A stretch of 10,891 nucleotides of DNA from an uncultured Jannaschia sp. (GTDB lineage Bacteria > Pseudomonadota > Alphaproteobacteria > Rhodobacterales > Rhodobacteraceae). The translations under genes and the position numbers were made by a program. Positions 1 through 7,083 of this stretch are shown one piece after another (position 1 is the first letter of the stretch; the number at the start of each line of letters is the position of its first letter). The notes beneath the pieces are model-generated. The model was not told where the DNA came from and ran no database searches. It saw only the letters and a list, made by a program, of their open reading frames with translations. The stretch spans positions 1 to 10,891 of the forward strand of contig CALFSY010000111.1 of NCBI GenBank assembly GCA_937916365.1, written 5' to 3'.

Positions 1-37
1 CTGAGCTTCGCGCAATTTTGGATCGTCATCGGTGACG

Positions 38-47
38 CCCCCCCCCC
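38..47. repeat. 10-nt homopolymer C tract (G tract on minus strand)
   Basis: Ten consecutive C residues, the longest such run I noticed here, make up one arm of the hairpin and sit between gene D and whatever lies beyond the left edge. Such tracts are prone both to slippage in the cell and to sequencing-length errors. Confidence 0.8.
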
Positions 48-74
48 ATTACCCATGGTTGATAATGGGCGGGG
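40..74 (+). terminator. Hairpin with poly-C arm, possible terminator on the plus strand
   Basis: An inverted repeat CCCATTA (45-51) / TAATGGG (63-69) has an 11-nt loop. It extends after one mismatch by four more C:G pairs (40-43 with 71-74). On the plus strand it is followed by an AT-rich stretch containing a T5 run (83-87), so it could terminate rightward transcription. On the minus strand it is followed by G residues, which makes it a poor intrinsic terminator for the tail operon. No T-run lies directly next to the stem, so confidence is modest. Confidence 0.35.
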
Positions 75-116
75 ACAAATTATTTTTCATTTTGGAGCAC
101 GTTTTGTTTCATTTCC

Positions 117-1109
117 CTAATCTGTTTTTGTTGCTTGTGCGGTGGTTTTTTCGGCCTCAATCTGGGTGGTAAATCCGCTTAATCTGATCTCGTGGCGGAC
201 ACGGACGATTGACCAGGTTCCATTAACGCCTTCAACGAACCCTTTTACGTTTATTTGTCCCTCGGCGGCAATCAATGGATTGCCTGGTATTGTGACGTTG
301 AAGGTTTTGCTGCCGCGACTGGTCTCGCTGAGTTTGGCGCGGGCCGCGCGGCGGGCTTCGTCTTCGGTGGCATATGTGTGGCGCAGTTTTTTAACGGGGC
401 TGCCTTCGCCCTCTGTAACTTTTTCTTTTTTGCCCGTTTGGGTGTTCTGCCAATAGGCCTCGACCGATTTGAAATCATCGCGTTTTGCCCATGTCATTGC
501 ATGTCGGATCACCCCAATTTTATCTATATCCACCGGCGGCATGGGTTGGCCGCTGGCGGTTTGGCCCTGGCCTTTCCCGATGAATAGCAATGCTTGGCCC
601 TTTACTGTGGCCATGGCGTCGTGATCGTGGGCCAAACGGGTTAGGAAATTGATGTCGCTTTCATCGGTTTGGTCTAGGTGATCGTAAGAAATATCTTGGT
701 ATGCCTGGGCGATTTTGGGGTCTAAATCATGTTCGCCTGCGATGGTGCGAACAATCTGACCAAGGGTCACATCATCCCAATTACGGGTTTTTTGATTTTG
801 GATACTGCCGCCTAGGTTGGCCGCTTTGCCGCGAATTATAAGTGTGTCGGGCGGGCCTTTGGTTGTGACCTCATCGAAAACATACGTGCCCATCGGCAGA
901 AGAAAGGTTTCTTTATAACCTGTCGATATAATCAAAGGCACGTTAAGATCATTGGGCAATGTGATGGCATTGTCACGATTATCCAACGTTATTTCGGCCT
1001 GATCGGATTTCAAACCGGCCTCATCGCTGATGCTGAGGCCCAACATGCGATCTTTCATCTGCGCCGTGACATTCACGCCGTTGGCGATAATTCTGAAATC
1101 CGGCGTCAT
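117..1109 (-). CDS. D: Tail protein D (baseplate hub, T4 gp27 / VgrG-like)
   Basis: The 330-aa product is a P2 gpD family protein (Phage_GPD, historically 'late control protein D'), the hub ring at the tube tip that holds the spike and lets the tape measure out. Matching segments are FRIIANGVNVTAQMKDRMLG (5-24), an SDEAGLKSDQAEITLDNRD region (28-46), DESDINFLTRLAHDHDAMAT (149-168) and GQALLFIGKGQG (171-182). Near the end is FVEGVNGTWSIVRVRHEI (291-308). The start is taken as ATG 1109, which overlaps the X stop in ATGA and has AAGG 8 nt upstream. A TTG at 1115 would add two residues and has less support. The stop is TAG at 119-117. It is the last recognisable gene of the operon in this window. 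Confidence 0.93.
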   Translation of the reverse strand: MTPDFRIIANGVNVTAQMKDRMLGLSISDEAGLKSDQAEITLDNRDNAITLPNDLNVPLIISTGYKETFLLPMGTYVFDEVTTKGPPDTLIIRGKAANLGGSIQNQKTRNWDDVTLGQIVRTIAGEHDLDPKIAQAYQDISYDHLDQTDESDINFLTRLAHDHDAMATVKGQALLFIGKGQGQTASGQPMPPVDIDKIGVIRHAMTWAKRDDFKSVEAYWQNTQTGKKEKVTEGEGSPVKKLRHTYATEDEARRAARAKLSETSRGSKTFNVTIPGNPLIAAEGQINVKGFVEGVNGTWSIVRVRHEIRLSGFTTQIEAEKTTAQATKTD

Positions 1110-1312
1110 GACCAAAGCCTTATGGTAGGTCGCGTGGGGGCGATGTCTTCAACATCGGGCAATGTGATGATCACACCCGCGCGCAAAACCGGCCCATGCG
1201 TGGCCAAGCCAGGGTTGGCCGCGATCACGTCTTCGATATTGTAGGGCGCGTTGCCATAATACCGGCCGCAAATTGCATCCAACACATCGCCGTCTTTGGT
1301 GCGGTATTTCAT
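1106..1312 (-). CDS. X: Tail protein X (LysM-like)
   Basis: This 68-aa protein is a P2 gpX family member (Phage_tail_X), a compact LysM-like domain encoded just before the hub gene D and thought to join the hub end of the tail. The LysM pattern is clear: YRTKDGDVLDAICGRYYG (3-20), then VIAANPGLATHGPVL (29-43), then AGVIITLPDV (45-54). ATG 1312 is 1 nt from the U stop, and GAGG lies about 10 nt upstream inside U. Its TGA overlaps the D start by 4 nt (ATGA). The length matches P2 gpX (67 aa). Confidence 0.92.
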   Translation of the reverse strand: MKYRTKDGDVLDAICGRYYGNAPYNIEDVIAANPGLATHGPVLRAGVIITLPDVEDIAPTRPTIRLWS

Positions 1313-1313
1313 A

Positions 1314-1769
1314 TCAAATCAGCCTCGCCAACGTTGCCACCGCCGCCAGGCCCAGGCCCAGGCCGCCGATGCGGGCTTGATCTTCGCCATATTCTTTGAG
1401 TGTCATCGAAAAATTGATCACACGTGGCGTGCCGTCGCCCATCAGCTCGCTTTTGGTTTCGTTAATTTTAAGGATCACCCAGGTGCCTAAAACAAACCCG
1501 CCATACCCTTCAAGCAGAACCAACGGCACCCCCAACGACGCCTGGGCGCGCATCACATCGACCTGGGCAGTGCCACCTTTCCAGTGGGGTAAAATTTCCC
1601 CCTCAAGCGTGATTTGATCGGCCCCTGGCCCAATATATTGTTGGGCCGGTTTGCGCCCGATCCGATCAAGTTCTTTCCAGCGATAATCGGCATTTCGCTT
1701 AAGCTGCTGGTAGGCGGCGGTGTTTAACATAAACGGATATGCCCCCAACATCATCATCACCTCAGTCAT
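1314..1769 (-). CDS. U: Tail protein U (tube completion / terminator)
   Basis: This 151-aa protein belongs to the P2 gpU family (Phage_P2_GpU), needed to complete the tail. It carries the typical opening MLGAYPFMLNTAAYQQLKRN, then RWKELDRIGRKPAQQYIGPG (30-49), ITLEGEILPHWKGGT (53-67), and the C-terminal GDGTPRVINFSMTLKEYGED (111-130). Its length is in line with P2 gpU (about 160 aa). ATG 1769 is 8 nt inside the end of T (ATGACTGA) and follows AAGGGGG by 7 nt. Two further in-frame Met codons close behind make minor start variants possible. It ends with an Ala/Leu/Gly-rich hydrophobic tail (LGLGLAAVATLARLI), and its TGA is 1 nt before the gene X start. Confidence 0.92.
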   Translation of the reverse strand: MTEVMMMLGAYPFMLNTAAYQQLKRNADYRWKELDRIGRKPAQQYIGPGADQITLEGEILPHWKGGTAQVDVMRAQASLGVPLVLLEGYGGFVLGTWVILKINETKSELMGDGTPRVINFSMTLKEYGEDQARIGGLGLGLAAVATLARLI

Positions 1770-4700
1770 GGAGACGCCCCCTTATTTCGACCTGCATACG
1801 TTCATTGGCGGCCTCAAGCTCTTGGCGCACGGTATCGCGCACCTCTTCCGCGTCGACATTGCCGTCAAAGTGCATGGTTATGGTGGTGGTGGGGGCAACA
1901 GTGACGGGTCCGCGCGAAAGCGCCGCGCCGGTGGCTGCGGCGACTGTGGCCAAGGGCGGCGCCTGCGTGTGACCGCCGCCGCCGGTGTCAAGGTTCAAAT
2001 CACCCACCAGTGCGCGGGTGCGCGTGGCCATGTCAAGCATGTGGGTCAACGCGCGATTATGGGCGATAAATCCGCCTTGGGTTCGGTATTCCAATTCGGG
2101 GCCGTGTTCGCCGGTCAACAGCCACCCTGGACGAAACGAGCCACCTTGGGCGCGGGCCTGGACCGATGCGCCGCGGCCACCTGCCAACGCCACGTTCACA
2201 TTGGCATTGCCAGGCATCGCGGTGCGGATCGCGGCACCAACGGCGGCGGCGGCGGCGCGAACCACGGCAATTTGTGCGCGCAGGCCTGCGGCAATCGATT
2301 GGGCGATCCGCGCGCCTTCGCTGGTGAGATCGACGGCCTGCACCTGCGCCATGATCTGCGCCACCAGGGCCTGCACAGCGACCAACGTTTCATTGGCCGC
2401 TGCGGTGATGACGGGGAATTGCGCCTCTAACGCGGTGGCGGCTTCGGCGGCTTGCAACAACGTTTCGGGATTTTCGATTTGGCCACCGGTGGGCACGTTG
2501 GATCGCGCCGCGTCAATCTGGTCTAACAGGGCCAGCATGTCTTGGGCGCGGTTGACCTCAAAACTATCGATAAAGCTATCGTTGGCCGCCACGGCCTCTA
2601 GCTGCGTGCGCACCTCGGCAATGCCAAGTATCCCCTCGCGGTATTGGGCAATCAGGTCCAGGCCGTGCTGCCATTCGCGGCCCACCATGTTGGCGGCGCG
2701 GTTTTCCAGCCGCACGTCCAGGCTTTCGCCCGCGTCCGAAAACATTGATCGCAGATCGGGCAGTCCGGGAATGATCGACGCCCAATCCCAATCGGGCAAC
2801 ACATCGGCCCAGGTGAAATTGAACCAATCGCTGATGTCAAACAGGGCGATAATATCGGACCATGACCAATCGGGCAAAAGGGCGGACCAAGAGATGTCAC
2901 CGATCCCTTCAAACATATTGGCAAAGCTGAAATTCATAATCCAATCTGGCAAGGTAAGACCAGAGGCCAGCCACCCGAAAAACGCCCGCAACTCGGTCAC
3001 AACGCGGCTCATATCCCCTTGGATAAGGCCCGCAACAATGCCTGTTAGGGTTTCAAATGCGCGGGCTATGCCTTCAATGACCAGCGCCACACCTTGTAGT
3101 CCCAACCCTGCCAGTTGGCCCAACACCCGCGCAACATCACCTAAAACATTCGCGGCGTTTGAATTGGCAGAAAATGAATTAAACACCTCACCAATGTTGG
3201 AAAACATGCCTTGAACTTGGGCCCATGCGTCCCGAAGGCTTTGAAGCGCTGGGGCAAAGGCGGTCGAGAGGCTATCCCAAAACGCACGGATTGCCGCCAA
3301 TCCGGCCTCAATAGCCCCTTTGCCGGTGAAATCCAAACCTGCCCACCAATTTGAAAACGTTTCGACAATCCTTTGCCCATACATCCAAGCCGTTGCCCAG
3401 TCGCCTGATATTAGCGCGCGCACACCACCCACGGCGGCCCGAAAAGCAGGGGCTAATCCAGCAAAGACCTGTCTGATACGATCCCAATTTTCATAAAGCA
3501 GATAGGCCCCATAGGCTAAGGCTGCAACAATCGCCCCGATCCCCGTCATAAGAAATGCCGTGCGCAGCAGCATAAAAGCTGTGCGCACTAGGCGGAACGG
3601 GTTCAAAAGGCTTAGCAGCGCAATTCCGAAGCGCGTTGCATGAAAACTGAATACAGCCCACCCGCTGACCAAGGCGGCGGCCCCCAGCAGAAGGGGGGCC
3701 AGAACGGCGGCCAATCCCCCGACGGCCGCGATCACCATGCCGATGGTGGTGACCAATTCGGGATTTGCATCGATCCAGGCCAGGGCGCGTTCAATAAACC
3801 CATCAATATAGGGCATGATGCGCTGAACCACCGGTAAAAAACGATCGCCGATGCTTTGACGCAAAATGTCAAATCGCTGCGACAGCAACTGCATCGTTGT
3901 GTGCCAGTTGTCACTGCTCTGCGACGCGGCGGCCATATTTTCGGTAAAGGCCGCCCCTTGGGCACCGGCCTCTTCCAAAGCCTCGACATTGGCGCGCACG
4001 GCGGCCTCTTGCCCGTAAAGCGCGTTGATCAATCGCATCGCTTCATCGGTGCCAAAGGCGTCTTTGATTTCCGCTGCCTCCATCGCGTCTAGCGTGTCGC
4101 CATATCGGGATTGAAGATCGGCTAAAACATCGGGCATGGCGCGCAGTTGTCCGTTTTCGTCCAGGATACGCACCCTGACGGGGTTGCCGCTGCGTCTGCT
4201 TAAGCGTTCAAAGGCCTCATGCGCGCGGGCGGCGGATGTTGCAAACGCGCGCAAGGCTGTGCCTGCCTCGCCCGCTGCCATTTGCCCTTGCATCATGCCC
4301 AATAGGGTCATCTGTTCGCTCATGGCCATGCCCAAATTGGTGGCGCCGGCGCCCGCGCTTTGGATCGCTTGGTCCATGGCCGCCCCATCGGTGCGGAATT
4401 GTTGCACCGCCGCCGCTAGGGTGGCCCCAAACATATCGCCCCATTCGCTATCGGTCAGGTCTTCGAATTGGCGTTTGAATATACCATAGGAAACGGCAAA
4501 GAGGTTGGTCATTGTGCCAACTTCGGATCGGGTGGCCCGCGCCACCACGGTCGCGGAGGCGGTCATATTGGCCACACCTTCATCGGTTAGCGAACTGATA
4601 CCGGACCGAATATCATAGGCGGCGCTAACAAAGGCGTCCGCCGTGACCCCGGCCCATTGCATTTGCATCTCACGACCCCGATCCACAATCATGTCCAGGT

Positions 4701-4959
4701 CTTGCACACCTAGGGTGGCCAATTCCCCGCGCGCGCGGTGGACCTCGCGGATGCTATCGGTAAAGGTGGTCACGATCCGTTGCGCACCGGCGGCCACACC
4801 GGCCGCGGCGGCACCACCGCCCGCCAGGCGCATGGACACCCGAAGGCGGCGGTTCATACGATCAGAGGCGCGATTGATCGTGCTTTCGACATCACGCAAG
4901 GGGCCTGATATTCGGTCCGCCAGGCCAACCAGAACATCAATGCCGACAGACCCGTTCAT
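1762..4959 (-). CDS. T: Tail tape measure protein T
   Basis: This 1065-aa protein is the tape measure, which fixes tail length, fills the tube lumen and is ejected ahead of DNA. Residues 100-380 match the TP901-type tape-measure core (for example TADAFVSAAYDIRSGIS at 106-122 and AFGTDEAMRLINALYGQEAA at 301-320). Two hydrophobic stretches at about 404-439 and 469-489 could cross the host inner membrane. Residues 663-736 hold nine Trp and three LPDW motifs (670, 695, 721) spaced 25-26 residues. Residues 750-915 look helical. Near the end is GEHGPELEYRTQGGFIAHNR (950-969), a frequent tape-measure element. No peptidoglycan-hydrolase motif was seen. GGAGG lies about 10 nt before ATG 4959, and that ATG overlaps the E' stop by 4 nt. 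The protein is somewhat longer than P2 gpT (about 815 aa). Confidence 0.93.
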   Translation of the reverse strand: MNGSVGIDVLVGLADRISGPLRDVESTINRASDRMNRRLRVSMRLAGGGAAAAGVAAGAQRIVTTFTDSIREVHRARGELATLGVQDLDMIVDRGREMQMQWAGVTADAFVSAAYDIRSGISSLTDEGVANMTASATVVARATRSEVGTMTNLFAVSYGIFKRQFEDLTDSEWGDMFGATLAAAVQQFRTDGAAMDQAIQSAGAGATNLGMAMSEQMTLLGMMQGQMAAGEAGTALRAFATSAARAHEAFERLSRRSGNPVRVRILDENGQLRAMPDVLADLQSRYGDTLDAMEAAEIKDAFGTDEAMRLINALYGQEAAVRANVEALEEAGAQGAAFTENMAAASQSSDNWHTTMQLLSQRFDILRQSIGDRFLPVVQRIMPYIDGFIERALAWIDANPELVTTIGMVIAAVGGLAAVLAPLLLGAAALVSGWAVFSFHATRFGIALLSLLNPFRLVRTAFMLLRTAFLMTGIGAIVAALAYGAYLLYENWDRIRQVFAGLAPAFRAAVGGVRALISGDWATAWMYGQRIVETFSNWWAGLDFTGKGAIEAGLAAIRAFWDSLSTAFAPALQSLRDAWAQVQGMFSNIGEVFNSFSANSNAANVLGDVARVLGQLAGLGLQGVALVIEGIARAFETLTGIVAGLIQGDMSRVVTELRAFFGWLASGLTLPDWIMNFSFANMFEGIGDISWSALLPDWSWSDIIALFDISDWFNFTWADVLPDWDWASIIPGLPDLRSMFSDAGESLDVRLENRAANMVGREWQHGLDLIAQYREGILGIAEVRTQLEAVAANDSFIDSFEVNRAQDMLALLDQIDAARSNVPTGGQIENPETLLQAAEAATALEAQFPVITAAANETLVAVQALVAQIMAQVQAVDLTSEGARIAQSIAAGLRAQIAVVRAAAAAVGAAIRTAMPGNANVNVALAGGRGASVQARAQGGSFRPGWLLTGEHGPELEYRTQGGFIAHNRALTHMLDMATRTRALVGDLNLDTGGGGHTQAPPLATVAAATGAALSRGPVTVAPTTTITMHFDGNVDAEEVRDTVRQELEAANERMQVEIRGRLHD

Positions 4960-5377
4960 TTTTTGCGCGCCTCCGCTTCGTATTCTAAAAATTGCAAGGC
5001 GTCTTGGACATACAGATCGAAATCTTCCAACAGCATGTCATCGCATGATTGGGGCGACCAATGGAAATGCCGCCCCATAAACAGAACTAGTGCGCGGTAA
5101 CGTTGTTCACTCCATCTGGGCTGTCCTGGCCGCCCAAAAAATTTCCCACGATTTTTGACATTGCCATCCAGTCTTCGCAGTCAAATTCATCGACAACCTC
5201 GGGGGAAACCTCGCCCAGATTGACAATCATCATGGTGGTCAAATCACCGACATTTTTGCCCTTATTCAACGCAAGCCTCATGTCGCGGCCTTTGGGGCGG
5301 CGAAACGCGACCTCGGTGATCTTTTCGCCACCTACCTCCACAGGATACTGCAATTTGTATTTTATAGGGTCTGACAT
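4956..5377 (-). CDS. E': Tail assembly protein E+E' (programmed -1 frameshift fusion)
   Basis: Shifting to the -1 frame at T TTT TTG (5141-5135) joins the first 81 residues of E to 59 residues encoded downstream, giving a 140-aa fusion that ends at TGA 4958-4956. The E' part contains FHWSPQSCDDMLLEDFDLYV, which resembles the small Phage_P2_GpE family pattern 'FHWpPs..ddM.l.El', so this frame is truly coding. P2 E/E' and the lambda G/GT proteins work as chaperones in a set short-to-long ratio; the same role is inferred here. The E' stop overlaps the tape-measure ATG (ATGA, 4 nt), coupling the chaperone to its client. An internal ATG at 5078 could in principle start a 40-aa E' alone, but no ribosome binding site precedes it. 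This fusion crosses frames, so simple ORF callers will miss it. Confidence 0.85.
5087..5377 (-). CDS. E: Tail assembly chaperone E (short, non-shifted product)
   Basis: The 96-aa product is a P2 gpE-type tail assembly chaperone (Phage_TAC_7-like), which binds the tape measure before tube polymerisation and is absent from the finished tail. It opens SDPIKYKLQYPVEVGGEKIT, then AFRRPKGRDMRLALNKGKN (24-42, the family's 'R..kg.D......'), then MMIVNLGEVSPEVVDEFDCEDWMAM. ATG 5377 follows AGGAG by 7 nt, 12 nt after the FII stop. The last 15 codons overlap the start of the -1 frame. A T TTT TTG heptamer in the right phase at 5141-5135 allows a fraction of ribosomes to make the longer E+E' form. It stops at TAG 5089-5087. 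Confidence 0.88.
   Translation of the reverse strand: MSDPIKYKLQYPVEVGGEKITEVAFRRPKGRDMRLALNKGKNVGDLTTMMIVNLGEVSPEVVDEFDCEDWMAMSKIVGNFLGGQDSPDGVNNVTAH
5135..5141 (-). promoter_or_regulatory. -1 ribosomal frameshift slippery heptamer T TTT TTG
   Basis: The minus strand reads AAT TTT TTG GGC in the E frame, so the heptamer T-TTT-TTG is in correct zero-frame phase. This is the sequence reported for the E/E' shift in P2-like phages. After slipping, the -1 frame is open for 59 codons and encodes a P2 GpE-like segment. A short GGGC/GCCC inverted repeat begins at the slip site itself, but I see no convincing stimulatory pseudoknot at the usual spacing. Confidence 0.85.
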
Positions 5378-5389
5378 TTGTTTTCTCCT

Positions 5390-5896
5390 TTAACGTGCGA
5401 TGTTGGCGCGATGCTGGGCCAATTTATCGGTGCCATTCACGCGGAATATCATGTTTTCCTGGTCGATTTCGAACAGCTCGACAGCGTCCCGAATGCGTTT
5501 ATAATAGCGCAATGAGACATCTATTTTCAGCGGCACCTCTTCGCCGTCTTTCCATTCGCCCTCATCAAGGGTTTTGATAAACCCGCGCATATTAATGGTA
5601 TGTGCGTGGGTGCGGCCATCCCCATCCTCGGTGGACCCCTTGATCGTCAAAGGGATCAAATCACCCTCGGGCGTGAAAAGGTTTTGGTAAAGGTTGGGGT
5701 CAAAGCCTTGGAATGTCAGCTTGGCCATCAACACACTGTCCAAGCGGGCCATGCGCACTTCGATGGGTCCCGCCATGCCGGCCGCATTATATTCGCGGGT
5801 TGCGACCTCTAACTTGGGCACCTCTACCGCGGACGCGACACCTGCATATCCACGCCCATCGAAAAAAACGTTACAGTATTTCAGTATATCACGCAT
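5390..5896 (-). CDS. FII: Major tail tube protein FII
   Basis: This 168-aa protein is the inner tail tube of the P2 FII family (Phage_tube), which stacks as rings around the tape measure inside the sheath. Family-like signs are EVPKLEVATREYNAAGMAGP (residues 25-44), then a GE-K-DG element (113-118) before the IDVSLRYYKRIRD strand (125-137), and the closing EIDQENMIFRVNGTD (143-157). Length agrees with P2 FII (about 170). ATG 5896 has an excellent ribosome binding site: the sheath stop runs straight into TAAGGAGGG, 8 nt before the start. This strong signal fits a protein needed in many copies. It is followed by 12 nt and then gene E. Confidence 0.94.
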   Translation of the reverse strand: MRDILKYCNVFFDGRGYAGVASAVEVPKLEVATREYNAAGMAGPIEVRMARLDSVLMAKLTFQGFDPNLYQNLFTPEGDLIPLTIKGSTEDGDGRTHAHTINMRGFIKTLDEGEWKDGEEVPLKIDVSLRYYKRIRDAVELFEIDQENMIFRVNGTDKLAQHRANIAR

Positions 5897-5910
5897 ATTT
5901 TCCGCCCTCC

Positions 5911-7083
5911 TTAGGCGACATTCGGCAGCACCTCTGAAAGGTAGCCGTTGTTAATTACGGATCGGAATGTGATGTGCTCGGCGGTGGGCGTTTCAACCCA
6001 ATCATAATCAAAATACACCTTGCCCGCTTCTAACGCTTCGGGTGTGTTCAGATCAGGATCAGCCCAGCATCTGAAATTCACCAGCGCGCCAACACTAATC
6101 ATGCGCCGCCCATAAGCATTCACGCCTTCAATCACATCTTCGAAATACGTGCGATCCGCATTGCGATCGACCGCCCAGAAATGCGCTTGCATGATACTTT
6201 CCATAATCATATCGGCCACACGGCGACGTTTCAGAAACGCCCATTTCGGATCGGTGCTTAACGTGCGGTTACCCCACAACCGATACCCATCGCGGCGAAT
6301 GATGGTGGTGACGTCGTTTTCGTTCAGAACGTTGGCGCGCGATGTTGCATCGCCCAACGTAAAATCAATGGCACGGGCGGTGCCCAAAATACCATCGATC
6401 AATCGATTGGACGGCGAATGCCAAAACCCGCGTTCCGCATCAGATTTCGCAATGACCCCTGCAACCCGCGCGGAGGCAGGTTGAACAATTTCTGTAGATG
6501 AATTGGTATCCCAAACTTTCACCCAGGGATCGACCAGATACACCCGATCCGATCCGAAATTCCCGCGATAGCCAATGGCATCACTATCATTAGAATTGGG
6601 GCCGTCGGCCACGATGATCGCCCGCAATTTGGTTGCAATCGCGACCAACTCGGTCACCACCGCCTGTTCTTGGGAAAACTCAGGCACGATCAAAATGCGC
6701 GGCGCAACGCCCAACACACTTTCAGCGGTTAACAACACCTGCACCCCCTCGGGCAATCCGGTTATTTCATCCGTCCCGCCAATGATATTGGATAACGTTT
6801 CAGCATCATCGGTGCCTTCGGCAACGCGCACCATAACGACAATGGCACCCACCTGGTCAAAGATGCCATCAATGGCGGGCATCAGTGTGCCTGCATCACC
6901 TAAACCGGCGGTGTCACCGCGTTTGCCCGAAATAAGCACAGGCGTGTTTAGGGGGAATTTATCCACATCGGCATCGGGGGCGGTCCCAACCACCCCAATC
7001 ACCGAGGATCGTACAGTTCGAATGGGGCGTGTGCCGGTATCAATTTCGATAACCTCTACACCATGTAGGAATTGTTCAGGCAT
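5911..7083 (-). CDS. FI: Major tail sheath protein FI
   Basis: This 390-aa protein is the contractile tail sheath of the P2 FI family (Phage_sheath_1), close to the P2 length of about 396 aa. It polymerises around the tube and contracts on infection. Evidence includes the N-terminus FLHGVEVIEIDTGTRPI (5-21, the family's 'HGV...e...g.rpi...stsvig' opening). Also seen are ARVAGVIAKSDAERGFWHSP (205-224, the conserved 'sa..AG..A..D..rG.w.sP'), the FTLGDATSRANVLNENDVTT segment (241-260), and the WGNRTL motif (270-275). ATG 7083 is preferred over an upstream in-frame start at 7128: AGGAGG sits 6 nt before it (7090-7095), and family homology begins here. The upstream option would add 15 non-homologous residues inside the previous gene. 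The stop TAA is followed at once by the FII ribosome binding site. Confidence 0.95.
   Translation of the reverse strand: MPEQFLHGVEVIEIDTGTRPIRTVRSSVIGVVGTAPDADVDKFPLNTPVLISGKRGDTAGLGDAGTLMPAIDGIFDQVGAIVVMVRVAEGTDDAETLSNIIGGTDEITGLPEGVQVLLTAESVLGVAPRILIVPEFSQEQAVVTELVAIATKLRAIIVADGPNSNDSDAIGYRGNFGSDRVYLVDPWVKVWDTNSSTEIVQPASARVAGVIAKSDAERGFWHSPSNRLIDGILGTARAIDFTLGDATSRANVLNENDVTTIIRRDGYRLWGNRTLSTDPKWAFLKRRRVADMIMESIMQAHFWAVDRNADRTYFEDVIEGVNAYGRRMISVGALVNFRCWADPDLNTPEALEAGKVYFDYDWVETPTAEHITFRSVINNGYLSEVLPNVA

Larger units (their letters stand above)
1..116. other. Non-coding or undetermined edge region after gene D
   Basis: P2 has the ogr regulator directly downstream of D; no ogr-like zinc-binding sequence begins here. 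On the plus strand bases 3-35 could be the end of a gene (ELRAILDRHR then TGA), with the hairpin following as its terminator. On the minus strand bases 36-1 read VTDDDPKLREAQ in a frame with no start codon unless the G tract had one more or two fewer bases. Neither reading can be confirmed from so short an edge. The remaining bases (75-116) are AT-rich and hold nothing I recognise. Confidence 0.3.

Noticed and set aside
80..112. Tiny minus-strand frame (MKQNVLQNEK) after gene D
   Set aside because: Ten codons, no proper ribosome binding site, no known counterpart; expected by chance in AT-rich sequence.
1720..2430. Plus-strand Gly/His/Cys-rich frame of 236 codons
   Set aside because: The Gly- and His-rich composition is the complement of Ala/Pro/Thr codons in T; no family match and no plausible ribosome binding site.
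1985..3214. Plus-strand open frame of 409 codons opposite the tape measure
   Set aside because: Ser/Arg/Pro-rich translation typical of the reverse of a GC-rich gene; the minus-strand tape measure is clearly the coding strand.
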